From: Geomonas limicola
GTDB lineage: Bacteria; Desulfobacterota; Desulfuromonadia; Geobacterales; Geobacteraceae
Direction: 5' to 3'
Length of the DNA: 64,000 bases
Assembly: GCF_014193675.1 (NCBI RefSeq)
Contig: NZ_BLXZ01000007.1
Coordinates: 239,498 to 303,497, forward strand
The translations under genes and the position numbers were made by a program. Below are positions 1 through 9,623 of the stretch, piece by piece. A model generated the notes under the pieces. That model did not search any database, was not told the origin of the DNA, and worked only from the letters and a program-made list of their open reading frames with translations. The first letter of the stretch is position 1. The number at the start of each line of letters is the position of its first letter.

Positions 1-2253
1 GAACTCCTTCTCGTAGGGGCGACAAAGACCGCGGGTCCTGATCTCCTCCAGAGCTGCAAAGTCGCGGGAGAGGTGGTCTTCGGGAGTTACCTCGAGCCAG
101 TTGAGCAGCCCTTCGTGGCACTCCTGGGACGAATAGCCGAGGAGCTCGCAGTAGGCGTCGTTGGCGTCGGTCACGGTGCCGTCTGCCTTCCAGAAGAAGA
201 TGGCGATGAGGTTCGACTCGAACAGCCAGCGGAACTTCGCCTCGCTCGCCCGGAGCGCCGCCTCGGCCTGTTTGCTCGAGGTGATGTCCTCCACTGTGGC
301 GTAGACCTGGTAGGGGCGCGGCTCGCCGGGATGGAACAGGGGAACGGCGTTGATGCTGAACCAGCGGTAATCGCCGGTTTCCTCGCGGTACATCCTGAGG
401 ACCACCTGGCGTACTTCTTTCAAGGTCCGCAAGGAGATGGCACAGGGTATGTCGCTCTCGGGAAAGGGCGAGCCGTCCTCGCGTTCCAGCTTGAGACCGA
501 ATTCACCGACCGTTTTGCCGACCAGCTCCGCCTCGCTCTTCCCGATCATCCGCAAGAGGGCCGGGTTCGCCGTGATTACCCGGTTGTCCGCGTCGTGGTA
601 GATGATCCCCTGGCTGCTCGTTTCAAAGAGGAGCCGATGCCGCAGTTCCGATTCGCCGATTTTTTCCTCTGCCATCTTGCGCTCGGTAACGTCGAAAATG
701 ATGCCGATGAAATGCGTCGCCTCCCCCTCCCGGTCGTAGTTGAAGCGCCCCAGCACGCAGACCCAGATCGTTGAACCATTGCCGGCGCGCCTGACCCGGT
801 GCTCGGAGCGAAACAGGGAGCGCCCGGTCCGGGCGGTTTCCAGAGCCTGGCGTACCCGGGGCAGATCCTTGGGGTCGATCAGGTCCTGCCACTGCGCGAT
901 ACTGGCGGGCGCACTTCCCGGCCCCGGGTCCGGGTATCCCAGGAGCACGAAGTGCTGCTGGCTCCAAAGGCCGCGTCTCGTAGCCAGTTCCATGGAACAC
1001 CACCCCATGTCCGCGCCGCTCAGCGCGAGGTCGAGGCGCTCCTCGCTTTGGCGCAGGGCTTCCTCCGCCGCGAGTTTTTCGGTGATGTCGGTGTAGACAA
1101 CGACGGCGGAGCGGGCCTCCCCGCCGGGGTCGGAAATGGGAGCTGCATTGATGCTAACCACCGCGTGGCTCCCGTCCCCCCTGACAAATTTGAGCTCCTC
1201 CCCGATAACCCGCTCGCCGTGCAACAGTGCGCGCACCATGGGAAATTCTTCCGCGGCAAGCCGCCTGCCGTCCATGGTAGTCACCTCCCACTGCAGGTAA
1301 TCCCCGACCTTTTCGACACGGGGGAAACTGCTGCGGAAAATCACCTCGGAGGCTTCGTTGTGGTAGACAATCCTGCCGGTGGGACCCTCGGCGATCACCA
1401 CCGCGACCGGCATCTGGCGGAGCACGGCCTCAAACTGGGCACGCTGGAGTGCGAGTTCCTGCACCAGCCGTTCCCGCTCGGTCTCGACCCGCTTGCGAGC
1501 CGAAATGTCACGGGCGATCACCTGGATGCTGGTTTCACCCTGGTAGTTGATCACCACCGAAGAGGTTTCCACGGGAACGACCTGTCCGTCCAGCCGCAAG
1601 AGCCGGCACTCCCGCAAGGGGTTGGCCACCCCCTCGATCAGGTGCCAGTAACGGTCGCGCACTTCGGCGCGCTCGTCGGGATGCACCAGGTCAAGAACGG
1701 TTACCTGCTGCAGCTGCTCCAGAGAATCAGCGCCGTAGAGCCCCAGGGCGGCACAGTTCGCGTAGACGAAACGTCCCTGCTGCAGGACAACGATAGCGTC
1801 GGCTGCCAGTTCGATCTGGTTTCTATAGCGGCGCTCTGTCTCGCGAAGCTGTTCTTCCAGCCGTTCCTGTACCGTATCGCGCCTTGCCAGCAGGGCGAGT
1901 GTGCCCAACTCCTCGGAACCATCCTCAAGGGGCACCAGGGTCACCCTAGCTGAAAACGCACCTCCGTCCTGCGCCAGCAACTCAACCTCGAGGGCTTGCA
2001 CCCCTTCTCCGCGCCGCAATCGATCCAGCGCATCGCAGAGCGGTTCCCGGCCGGCAGGTGCCGCCAGGGTCAGGAGGGGCCGGCCTAGCGCCTGAGCCTC
2101 TCCCGCCCCCAAGAGGTGTTCGGCCCCCCGACTCCAAAGCCGGATTACCCCTTCCCGGTTTGCGGTGATGACCGCCTCCGTCGAGTGGTCGAGGAGCGCC
2201 CTCAGCAAGATTGCCTGTGCGTTAGCACTCCCTATGGCTCGTTTTTCGTCCAT
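1..2253 (-). CDS. multi-PAS sensory protein, C-terminus cut by window edge
   Basis: Cytoplasmic signal sensor; only the first ~750 residues are in the window, so the output domain (probably a histidine kinase) is not visible. The minus-strand frame from ATG 2253 reads as a string of PAS/PAC units at about residues 15-125, 142-255, 272-393, 403-520, 528-650 and 660 onward. Several end in the usual PAC signature (ARDISARKR, YTDITEKL, FDVTERKM, VEDITSSK). No transmembrane segment is seen. It lies 48 bases downstream of a REC-PAS-kinase gene on the same strand and probably shares its transcript. A GGGCAGG tract precedes the ATG; an in-frame GTG lies just upstream. The long plus-strand frames over this region have no domain logic and are shadows. 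Confidence 0.85.
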   Translation of the reverse strand, partial: MDEKRAIGSANAQAILLRALLDHSTEAVITANREGVIRLWSRGAEHLLGAGEAQALGRPLLTLAAPAGREPLCDALDRLRRGEGVQALEVELLAQDGGAFSARVTLVPLEDGSEELGTLALLARRDTVQERLEEQLRETERRYRNQIELAADAIVVLQQGRFVYANCAALGLYGADSLEQLQQVTVLDLVHPDERAEVRDRYWHLIEGVANPLRECRLLRLDGQVVPVETSSVVINYQGETSIQVIARDISARKRVETERERLVQELALQRAQFEAVLRQMPVAVVIAEGPTGRIVYHNEASEVIFRSSFPRVEKVGDYLQWEVTTMDGRRLAAEEFPMVRALLHGERVIGEELKFVRGDGSHAVVSINAAPISDPGGEARSAVVVYTDITEKLAAEEALRQSEERLDLALSGADMGWCSMELATRRGLWSQQHFVLLGYPDPGPGSAPASIAQWQDLIDPKDLPRVRQALETARTGRSLFRSEHRVRRAGNGSTIWVCVLGRFNYDREGEATHFIGIIFDVTERKMAEEKIGESELRHRLLFETSSQGIIYHDADNRVITANPALLRMIGKSEAELVGKTVGEFGLKLEREDGSPFPESDIPCAISLRTLKEVRQVVLRMYREETGDYRWFSINAVPLFHPGEPRPYQVYATVEDITSSKQAEAALRASEAKFRWLFESNLIAIFFWKADGTVTDANDAYCELLGYSSQECHEGLLNWLEVTPEDHLSRDFAALEEIRTRGLCRPYEKEF

Positions 2254-2300
2254 GGCCTGCCCTTTTTTTCCTGCCACCGTGGCGGCGGCTTGCCTGCGGG

Positions 2301-3920
2301 CTAATGGGTTCTTTCGTAGTAACTGCCGGGTTCGGGGTCGCTTGCCAGGGTAAAGAAGAAGGTCGCACCCTTATCGACCACCCCCTCGGCCCAGATGGTG
2401 CCGCCGTGGCGTAGCACGATGCTGTGCACCGTGGCAAGGCCGATGGCGGTGCCACTCCAGGTGAACTCGCCGGGACTATGAATGGTCTGAAACGGCTTGA
2501 AAAGCTTGTCCACATACTTCATGTCGAACCCGGCACCGTTGTCGCGCACGAAATAGACCGGGCTCCCCTCATGCCCTTGGGCCCCGAATTCGATCGAGGC
2601 CTGCAGCTTTTTCGAGGTGAATTTCCATGCGTTACCGATGAGGTGCTCCAGTGCGATCTTCAAAAGACGCCCGTCTCCCTGTACCACCAGCCCCTCGGCG
2701 ATCCTGACCTCGACGCTACGTTCGGGTTCGGTGCGCTGGAAATCGGAACTTATGCCGCGTGCCAGGGCACTGAGATCCACCTCACCTATTTCCATGGTGC
2801 AGCGGGTAAAGTGGCTGAGATCGTTGAAAGCGCCGATGATGCTCTTGATCTGGCGCACCACCCGCACCGCGCGCTCGGCGTAGATACGGCAGTTGTCGCT
2901 GCGGCACTCTCCGCAGTCTTCCAGCAGGGCACGGCAGAACCCTTCGAGACGCGCTATGGGAGCCCTCAGATCGTGGGAAACCAGGTAGCTGAAATGTTCG
3001 AGTTCCTGAAGACTTGCCTGCAACAGCGAGGTGCGCTGCAGCACGCGGCGCTCCAGCGCATCGGTCAGGGAACGCACCTCCTCCTCGGCGCGCTTGAGTT
3101 CGGTGACGTCCAGGGCGGTGCCGACCAGGGTGACCGGGACGTGTTCCGCGGCGGGCATCACGGTTGCCTCGATCTTGAGGATCCGTTCGCTGCCATCTTC
3201 GCGGCGTACCCGGCAAAATAGCGCCTCCAGCGGTTGCCCGTTGGCGGTCGCAGCAGCGAGCTCCTCCTGCAGCAACGCGCGATCCTCGGGGGACATCCGT
3301 TCCAGAAACCGTTCGAGGCGCACCTGCGCCCCCCCGGGTAGCAGGCCGAGGATGCGGTACATCTCGTCGGAACAGGTCATGAGGCCGCCGGGGAGTTCGC
3401 ACTGCCAGCTCCCCAGGTGGGCGATACGCTGAGCGAGGGCCAGTTGCCGCTCGCTTTCGCTGATGCGCCGGTTCTGGCGTTCGACCAGCTGTCGCAGGGC
3501 GACCTGGTCGAGTACCTTGTCCAGCGCGGAGAACAGCTCGTCATAGTTGATCGGCTTGAGCACGTAATAGTGGATGCCAATCTGGATCGCATTGAGGAGA
3601 TAGGAAGTGTCGCTGTGGGCGGTAACGGCAATGATCAGGGCGTCGGGCCGGAGCTCCTTGATGGCCCTCGACATCTGGATGCCGTCCATAACCGGCATGT
3701 TGATATCGGTCACCACGATCTCGGGAAGATATTTCTGAAAGGTCGCCAGTCCGGCAGCGCCGTTCTCAGCGGGATACACGGTGAGGTTTGGGTAGTTGAG
3801 CAGCAACATCTTGCTCACCATCCCCCTGGGTTCGGCCTCATCCTCCACGTAGAGGAGGGAGAGGCCCTTGAGGTCGGCCGGAGCACCGGAGTGCTGGCTC
3901 TGGGCCGGCTGGGGCTCCAT
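2301..3920 (-). CDS. response regulator-histidine kinase hybrid (REC-PAS-HisKA-HATPase)
   Basis: Signal-transduction kinase of 539 residues. An N-terminal receiver domain (about 18-140) has its phosphoacceptor Asp at 72 (VVTDINMP) and the Lys motif LKPINYDEL. A PAS domain follows at about 160-275, then a short coiled coil, a HisKA motif with His316 (SYLVSHDLRAP) and a HATPase domain (about 420-530) with DNGAGFD. The open frame extends 106 residues further upstream, but that part overlaps the preceding regulator gene and reads as shadow. The ATG at 3920 follows AAGGA and overlaps the upstream stop (TGATG), indicating translational coupling. The receiver-first layout suggests it is itself a phosphorelay target. 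Confidence 0.88.
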   Translation of the reverse strand: MEPQPAQSQHSGAPADLKGLSLLYVEDEAEPRGMVSKMLLLNYPNLTVYPAENGAAGLATFQKYLPEIVVTDINMPVMDGIQMSRAIKELRPDALIIAVTAHSDTSYLLNAIQIGIHYYVLKPINYDELFSALDKVLDQVALRQLVERQNRRISESERQLALAQRIAHLGSWQCELPGGLMTCSDEMYRILGLLPGGAQVRLERFLERMSPEDRALLQEELAAATANGQPLEALFCRVRREDGSERILKIEATVMPAAEHVPVTLVGTALDVTELKRAEEEVRSLTDALERRVLQRTSLLQASLQELEHFSYLVSHDLRAPIARLEGFCRALLEDCGECRSDNCRIYAERAVRVVRQIKSIIGAFNDLSHFTRCTMEIGEVDLSALARGISSDFQRTEPERSVEVRIAEGLVVQGDGRLLKIALEHLIGNAWKFTSKKLQASIEFGAQGHEGSPVYFVRDNGAGFDMKYVDKLFKPFQTIHSPGEFTWSGTAIGLATVHSIVLRHGGTIWAEGVVDKGATFFFTLASDPEPGSYYERTH

Positions 3921-4315
3921 CAAGGTTCCTTGTCCTGCACCAGGACCCGCTGCAGGCGGTCGGCGGTCATCGGTTTGTAGATGTAGTCGATGACGCCGAG
4001 GGCCCGGCAGCGTTCCTGATCGAGGTCGTTGTCCGACGAGGTGAGCACGGCCACCGGCAGACCACACAAAAGCTCGCTGGAACGGATCGCCTGGAGCACC
4101 TCGATCCCGCTCAGTTTGGGGAGTTTGAGGTCGAGCAGCACCAAGCGCACCTGTCGATGCATGCCGTCCAGCGCCATATTCTGCAGCAACTGGCTCGCCT
4201 CCTCCCCGTCCCGGGCCACGATGACGCGGTCCGCGCACACCTTGCCGATCACCCGCATGGCAAGGTAGGCATCGTCGGCGTTGTCCTCAACCAGCACTAT
4301 CAGGCGGTCCCTCAT
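3920..4315 (-). CDS. single-domain response regulator, Rcp1-like
   Basis: Stand-alone receiver of 131 residues without an output domain. The acidic pocket is LVEDNADDA near residue 10, the phosphoacceptor is Asp62 in LVLLDLKLP, and the C-terminal Lys is in IYKPMTADR. The DNADD pattern is typical of the Rcp1 family that receives phosphate from phytochrome-like or PAS kinases. The ATG at 4315 is chosen because GGAG lies six bases upstream and the receiver begins immediately; the longer frame to 4408 adds Cys/Arg-rich residues without a domain. Its stop overlaps the ATG of the downstream kinase by one base, so it probably partners that protein. Confidence 0.87.
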   Translation of the reverse strand: MRDRLIVLVEDNADDAYLAMRVIGKVCADRVIVARDGEEASQLLQNMALDGMHRQVRLVLLDLKLPKLSGIEVLQAIRSSELLCGLPVAVLTSSDNDLDQERCRALGVIDYIYKPMTADRLQRVLVQDKEP

Positions 4316-4565
4316 CTCCCACTCCGTTGACTGTAGCCGTTCGGCCCCCAGACAGCAGACCGGCCGAGACAGCCGAAGATACTTCCCCCGGTAGCTCGGC
4401 CGTCTCACTGCCGACGGCAGTGACGGAAGCAGTCCGAGATTAACGGTTTCTTAGTTTAGCGATGACTGTCTGGTTGTCAAACCTGCCTCACGACTGTCGG
4501 CCCCGATTCAGTCAAAGCCGCATCCTTACCTTTCAGGGGCGAAGGTACCCTGCCGGCACACCTGT

Positions 4566-4979
4566 TCAGGCAGGGCCCGGTTCGTCAATGACTGCCATCA
4601 ATGCCTTGAAGTGAAAGGGCTTCGCCAGGAAATGGTCGAAGACCAGCGTCTCGTGGCCGGTGCGTTGCTGGACAGCCCGTTCCAAGTCCGCACTGAGGGC
4701 AATCAACTTGGTCCGCGGTTGCTGGGAGCGGATCATTATGGCCAACTGCAAGCCGTCCATCTCCGGCATGCTCAGGTCGGTGATGACGATCTGGGGTGCG
4801 TGCTGTCTGAAGAGCTCCCAGCCGGTTTTGCCGTCCCCCGCACAGTAGGTGACCAGTTCCGGGTAGAGTCGCCTCACGATAAGCACCAGCATCTCGCAGG
4901 AATCTTTGTCGTCTTCCACAATGAGCAGAGGGCCCATCGTTTGATGGGAAAAATGCTGAGCATCGCGGCCATCGGTCAT
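4566..4979 (-). CDS. single-domain response regulator
   Basis: Stand-alone CheY-like receiver, 137 residues. The acidic pair is in LLIVEDDKD (about residues 18-26), the phosphoacceptor is Asp68 in IVITDLSMPEMDG, and the conserved Lys lies in FLAKPFHFK. There is no DNA-binding or enzymatic output domain. The start at 4979 is preferred because GGAGAA precedes it by seven bases; an in-frame ATG at 4991 lacks such a site. The 250-base stretch between this gene and the Rcp1-like gene (4316-4565) holds nothing I recognise. It lies divergent to the kaiC-like gene, so it may act with that operon or with the kinases to its left. Confidence 0.85.
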   Translation of the reverse strand: MTDGRDAQHFSHQTMGPLLIVEDDKDSCEMLVLIVRRLYPELVTYCAGDGKTGWELFRQHAPQIVITDLSMPEMDGLQLAIMIRSQQPRTKLIALSADLERAVQQRTGHETLVFDHFLAKPFHFKALMAVIDEPGPA

Positions 4980-5171
4980 AGCTTTCTCCATGGAAACGGC
5001 ACCGTGGTACCGAAGCTGGCGGATAGTTGGCACAGGAAAGACATCGCTACATAGGGTATCCGGCATCCGGTTGGTTGCAACACTCTCATAAGCAATTTAC
5101 AATGTAGCCTGGATTTGGCCCCACAGCCGGCCCGTGCCGGTAAAAGTGGCGGAACAGCCAACGGAGGAACC

Positions 5172-6926
5172 ATGAAACCGAAGGCAGAGAGCCTTCCAGT
5201 CGCGGCGATCCCGATCGCGAAGTGCCCCACCGGCATCAAGGGGCTCGACGAGATCACCGGGGGTGGTCTTCCCCTGGGACGCCCGAGCTTGGTCTGTGGC
5301 GGGACGGGGTGCGGCAAAACGCTGCTCGCCATGGAGTTTCTGGTGCGCGGCACCACCGAGTTCGGTGAGCCGGGGGTCTATATCTCGTTCGAGGAGAAGT
5401 CCGAGGAACTGGCCCAAAATTTCACGTCCCTTGGCTTTGACCTCGTTGAACTGGTGGGCAGGAGCGTGCTGGCCCTCGACTACATCCACATCGACGCCAG
5501 CGAAATTGAGGAGACCGGCGTGTTCGACCTCGAGGGTCTCTTCATTCGCCTGGCTCATGCCATCGACAGCATCGGAGCCCGGCGCGTCGCGTTGGACACC
5601 ATCGAGTCGCTCTTTTCCGGATTCTCGCACGACGCCCTGCTGCGCGCCGAGCTGCGCAGGCTGTTCCGGTTTCTCAAGGACAAGGGGGTAACCACCGTCA
5701 TAACCGGCGAGCAGGGGGCCAATACCCTTACCCGCTACGGGCTTGAGGAGTACGTGGCCGATTGCGACATTTTCCTCAACCACAAGGTGACCGAACAGAT
5801 TGCCACTCGACGCCTGCGCATCGTGAAGTACCGCGGCAGTTCGCACGGCACCAACGAGTACCCCTTCCTCATCGACGACCAAGGGATCTCGGTGCTCCCC
5901 ATATCCTCCATCGGCCTGGAACACCCGGCCTCCACGGAGCGCGTCTCGACCGGGGTGCCCCGCCTTGACACCATGCTCGGAGGCAAGGGGTTTTACAAGG
6001 GGAGCAGCGTCCTGGTGACCGGTACCGCGGGGACCGGGAAGTCGAGCCTCGCCGCCCATTTCGTCGATTCCGCCTGCCGGCGGGGCGAACGCTGCCTGTA
6101 CTTCTCGTTCGAGGAGTCACGCAACCAGATCGTCCGCAACATGTTTTCCATTGGAATCAACCTCAACCCTTGGCTGGAAGCGGGCCTTCTGCAGTTCAAC
6201 AACGTTCGCCCCACCATGTACGGGCTGGAGATGCACCTCGTCTCCATGCACAAGGCAGTCGAGACCTATCGCCCCGACGTCGTGGTGGTCGACCCCATAT
6301 CGAACATGGTGACCGCTGCCAACCCCTTCGAGGCGAAATCAATGCTCTCCCGGCTTATCGACTACCTAAAGCTCAAAAATATCACCGCATTCTGCACCGA
6401 CCTCACCGTGGCAGGGGGAACTCTGGAGCATACGGAGATCGGGATCTCGTCGGTGATGGATACCTGGCTTTTACTGCAGGTCATCGAGGGGAGCGGGGAG
6501 CGCAACCGGGGCCTTTTCATCCTCAAGTCGCGGGGTATGGAGCATTCCAACCAGGTGCGTGAGTTCTGCCTCACCTCGCAGGGCGTGCAGCTGCTCGACG
6601 TTTACCTCGGTCCGGGAGGGGTGCTGACCGGCTCCGGGCGTATCGCCCAGGAGGCACGGGAGCGTGCCGAGGCGTTGGAACGCGCCCAGGAGATCGAGCG
6701 CAAACAGCGGGAGATCCTGAGGAAAAAGTCGCTTCTCGAGGCCCAGATTGCCGCCTTGACGCTGGAGTTCCAATCGGAAAAAGATGAGCTCGAACGCGCT
6801 ATCGAGCGCGAACACCTGCGCCGCGAGCATCTTGCCCAAACCACACGTTCAGTGGCCAGAAACCGGCAGTCCGATGAGCTACCCGAAGCCTCCCCTACCC
6901 CCTTCGAGACGGTTTCGGGCAGCTAG
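5172..6926 (+). CDS. kaiC: KaiC-like double-ATPase
   Basis: RecA/KaiC-family ATPase of 584 residues with two tandem KaiC domains (about 20-255 and 260-490) and a C-terminal charged coiled coil (about 495-560). The first Walker A is GGTGCGKT and the second TGTAGTGKS; both domains have the catalytic Glu pair (ISFEEKSEE and FSFEESRNQ). The second domain keeps an autophosphorylation-like segment: Thr421, Ser426, Ser427 align with Thr426, Ser431, Thr432 of cyanobacterial KaiC. The start follows GGAGGAACC. Next come kaiB-like and PAS-kinase genes in tight succession, so the three probably form one signalling module. No kaiA is seen. A true circadian role is not implied; non-cyanobacterial KaiC proteins have been linked to stress and timing. 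Confidence 0.9.
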   Translation: MKPKAESLPVAAIPIAKCPTGIKGLDEITGGGLPLGRPSLVCGGTGCGKTLLAMEFLVRGTTEFGEPGVYISFEEKSEELAQNFTSLGFDLVELVGRSVLALDYIHIDASEIEETGVFDLEGLFIRLAHAIDSIGARRVALDTIESLFSGFSHDALLRAELRRLFRFLKDKGVTTVITGEQGANTLTRYGLEEYVADCDIFLNHKVTEQIATRRLRIVKYRGSSHGTNEYPFLIDDQGISVLPISSIGLEHPASTERVSTGVPRLDTMLGGKGFYKGSSVLVTGTAGTGKSSLAAHFVDSACRRGERCLYFSFEESRNQIVRNMFSIGINLNPWLEAGLLQFNNVRPTMYGLEMHLVSMHKAVETYRPDVVVVDPISNMVTAANPFEAKSMLSRLIDYLKLKNITAFCTDLTVAGGTLEHTEIGISSVMDTWLLLQVIEGSGERNRGLFILKSRGMEHSNQVREFCLTSQGVQLLDVYLGPGGVLTGSGRIAQEARERAEALERAQEIERKQREILRKKSLLEAQIAALTLEFQSEKDELERAIEREHLRREHLAQTTRSVARNRQSDELPEASPTPFETVSGS

Positions 6927-6957
6927 CGGCTTTTAACTGGTACAACGAGGGGATGTC

Positions 6958-7317
6958 ATGAGGGATAACGACAACACGCGCAGCGCACAGAAAAACAAGC
7001 GTCTTACCGGGACCGGTACCACCCGACCCCCCTTCGATTGCGCCACCTACGATTTCCGACTGTTCGTGAGCGGAATGACGCCGAACTCCCTGCGCGCCAT
7101 CGAAAACATCCGCGCCTTTTGCAAGGAACACCTGGCGGGGCGCTACCACCTGGAAATCATCGACATCTACCAACAGCCACTGTGCGCCAAGGAATACCAG
7201 ATTGTCGCCGTCCCTACCCTGGTGAAGCAGACCCCGCCCCCCGCCCGACGCTTTATCGGAGACCTCTCCCACACCGACCGACTGTTGAGCGGACTCGGCG
7301 TCTCATGTTCGAGGTGA
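6958..7317 (+). CDS. kaiB: KaiB-like thioredoxin-fold protein
   Basis: Small protein of 119 residues. After a ~28-residue polar leader it shows the KaiB thioredoxin-like core: a beta strand (YDFRLFVSGM), the helix beginning TPNSLRAIENI, then YHLEIIDIYQQP, and the cis-proline region VAVPTLVKQTPPP, ending in FIGDLSHTDRLL. KaiB binds KaiC and, in cyanobacteria, switches fold to sequester KaiA and recruit the SasA/CikA kinases. Here it lies 31 bases after kaiC and 3 bases before a sensor kinase, which could be the kinase partner. GAGGGG lies nine bases before the ATG. Confidence 0.88.
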   Translation: MRDNDNTRSAQKNKRLTGTGTTRPPFDCATYDFRLFVSGMTPNSLRAIENIRAFCKEHLAGRYHLEIIDIYQQPLCAKEYQIVAVPTLVKQTPPPARRFIGDLSHTDRLLSGLGVSCSR

Positions 7318-7320
7318 GTT

Positions 7321-9483
7321 ATGGCCTGCGAATATCCCAACGCTGTCCCGTTTCAGGAAGTGGTTGAACTAAAAAACCGCCTCGAAGAGGCCGAGGAGAC
7401 CCTTCGGGCCATCGGCCGCGGACAGGTCGATGCCTTCGTGGTGACGGGTTCCGACGGAGATCAGGTCTTCACCCTCAAAGGCGCCGATCACCCCTACCGT
7501 GTGCTTGTTGAGACCATGAACGAAGGTGCGGCCACCCTCTCGGAAGACGGCACCATCCTCTACGGCAACCAGCGTCTGGCTGACCTGCTCGGCGTTCAAC
7601 TGACGCAGTTGATCGGCACCAAGCTTGCCTGGTACCTCTCGCCCATGCAGCGCCCCTTGCTCAACGCGCTCATGGCGCAGCCGGAGCCGGGGGGCGCTTC
7701 CGATGAGATGGTCCTCATCACCGAGCAGGGGCAGAGCATCCCGGTCATCCTCTGCTGCTGCCCTTTCGAGGTCCCCGGTGGACATGGCGTAAGCGTGGTG
7801 ATCACCGATCTTACGCTGCGCAAAAAAACCGAGGAGATCGTCGCCTCAGAACGCCTGGCGAGTTCGATCATCGAGCAGGCCGGGGAGGCCATCGTGGTCT
7901 GCGACGAGCGCGGCATCGTGATCCGGGCCAGCCAGGTTGCCCATGAACTGTGCGGCAGCAATCCGCTGTTGAGCCCCTTCAACGAGCTGTTCCCGCTGCG
8001 TTTTGTCTCTGGCCAGCCTTTCTCCATCTTTTCTCCCCTGCAAGGCGACTGCACCCGGTGCGCCGAAGTAGAATTCCCAACCCAAGCTCGCCAGCACCTG
8101 CAGCTTTTGCTCAACGCGACCAGTCTCACCGACAGCCAGGGTGCCATCATCGGCTGCGTAGTAACCCTTACCGATTTCACCCAGCGTAAAACCATGGAAG
8201 AGGCGATACGCCGGAAAAACGCGGTCCTCGAAGCAGTGAGTGCGGTGCTGCGGGCGGCACTGACGGCGCCGACCGAGCATGAACTGGCACAGGCCTGCCT
8301 CGGGATCGCTCAGCACCTAACCCAGAGCGCCTTCGGGTTCATCGGCGAGATACACGAGGACGGCTTTCAGCAACTGGCGGTCAGTAACCCAGGGTGGGAT
8401 GCCTGCGACACCCTCGATTGCCAAGGGCACCGAGCCAGCGTCTGCGAGTTCAAAGTGCACGGGATTTACGGTAGGGTCATCAGTGACGGGCGCTCCCACT
8501 ACTGCAACGATCTGCTCAACCACCCAAACCGGATCGGCCTTCCCAATGGCCACCCTCCCCTCGACTCCATTTTGGGGGTGCCGCTGTTCAGGAACTCCCG
8601 AATCACCGGCATGATTGCCGTAGCGAACCGGCCGGGGGGGTTCACCCAGGCGCAGCAGGAGTCTCTGGAACTGCTGGCCCCGGCGGTGGTGGAGGCGTTT
8701 TTGCGCAAGCGCGCGGAGGAAGACCTGAAAAGGCTCAATGCGGAACTGGAAAACCGGGTCGACCTGAGGACCGCGGAGCTTAGGGAGAAGGACCAGTTGC
8801 TCCTCTTGCAGAGCCGGCAAGCCGCCATGGGAGAGATGATCGGCAACATCGCCCACCAGTGGCGCCATCCTTTGAACCTGCTGGGATTAACCGTGCAGCA
8901 GTTCCTGCTGTTTTACGACCTCGGTCATTTCGACCGGGCCTTCGTATCCCAGAGTGTCAGCAAGGCGATGGAACTCATCGAACACATGTCCCGCACCATC
9001 GACGATTTCCGGAACTATTTCAAACCTGACAAGGTGAAGGTGGACTTCAACGTAAGGGATACGGTCACCGGTACCCTTTCCCTGATCCGCGGCAGCCTGC
9101 AGACGCCCCGCATCGACATCGAGCTGCACGCCGACCGGGACCTGGTCATCCATGGCTACCCCAACGAATTTGCCCAGGTCCTCATCAACATCCTGATCAA
9201 CGCACGCGACGCGCTAGCGGAACGCCAGTGCCCCGCCCCCAAAGTGACCATCCACATAACCCGCGACGGCGAGACCACCGTGGTAACTGTCGCGGACAAC
9301 GCCGGTGGGGTGCCCGACGAGATCATCGACAAGATCTTCGACCCCTATTTCAGCACCAAGGGCCCTCAACTGGGGACCGGCGTGGGGCTGTTCATGTCGA
9401 AATCGATCATCGAGCGCAACATGGGGGGGCGGCTCGCGGTCCGCAACACCGAGGAAGGAGCAGAGTTCCGGATCGAGATATAG
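7321..9483 (+). CDS. PAS-PAS-GAF sensor histidine kinase
   Basis: Soluble sensor kinase of 720 residues, third gene of the kaiC-kaiB cluster. A short coiled coil (about 12-35) is followed by PAS domains (about 55-170 and 180-290), a GAF domain (about 305-465), a linker helix and a kinase core. The phosphoacceptor is His512 in GNIAHQWRHPLN, a motif of the HWE-like/NtrB-like HAHQWR group. The HATPase domain has ILINARDAL (N box), DNAGGVPDE (G1) and GTGVGLFMSK (G2). The ATG follows GAGGTGAGTT three bases after the kaiB stop. No receiver or output domain is attached, so it must pass phosphate to a separate regulator; several orphan receivers lie within 10 kb. Confidence 0.88.
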   Translation: MACEYPNAVPFQEVVELKNRLEEAEETLRAIGRGQVDAFVVTGSDGDQVFTLKGADHPYRVLVETMNEGAATLSEDGTILYGNQRLADLLGVQLTQLIGTKLAWYLSPMQRPLLNALMAQPEPGGASDEMVLITEQGQSIPVILCCCPFEVPGGHGVSVVITDLTLRKKTEEIVASERLASSIIEQAGEAIVVCDERGIVIRASQVAHELCGSNPLLSPFNELFPLRFVSGQPFSIFSPLQGDCTRCAEVEFPTQARQHLQLLLNATSLTDSQGAIIGCVVTLTDFTQRKTMEEAIRRKNAVLEAVSAVLRAALTAPTEHELAQACLGIAQHLTQSAFGFIGEIHEDGFQQLAVSNPGWDACDTLDCQGHRASVCEFKVHGIYGRVISDGRSHYCNDLLNHPNRIGLPNGHPPLDSILGVPLFRNSRITGMIAVANRPGGFTQAQQESLELLAPAVVEAFLRKRAEEDLKRLNAELENRVDLRTAELREKDQLLLLQSRQAAMGEMIGNIAHQWRHPLNLLGLTVQQFLLFYDLGHFDRAFVSQSVSKAMELIEHMSRTIDDFRNYFKPDKVKVDFNVRDTVTGTLSLIRGSLQTPRIDIELHADRDLVIHGYPNEFAQVLINILINARDALAERQCPAPKVTIHITRDGETTVVTVADNAGGVPDEIIDKIFDPYFSTKGPQLGTGVGLFMSKSIIERNMGGRLAVRNTEEGAEFRIEI

Positions 9484-9623
9484 CCGCGGCACGTAAGCTC
9501 ACGAGCATCCCTCTTAAGTTCAGCCCCCACCAGTAACGAAACCACAAGCCCTCTGGAATTTCCTCTTAATCAATCATTTTAGTCCGGTAGCACCCTCCCC
9601 CAGATCCCCTGCTACGGTTGGCG

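Noticed and set aside
799..1953. 384-residue plus-strand frame
   Set aside because: Opposite strand encodes successive PAS/PAC units with conserved motifs; the plus frame shows none.
3921..4238. N-terminal extension of the REC-PAS-kinase to 4238
   Set aside because: It overlaps the receiver gene in another frame and has no domain; the ATG at 3920 has AAGGA and stop-start coupling.
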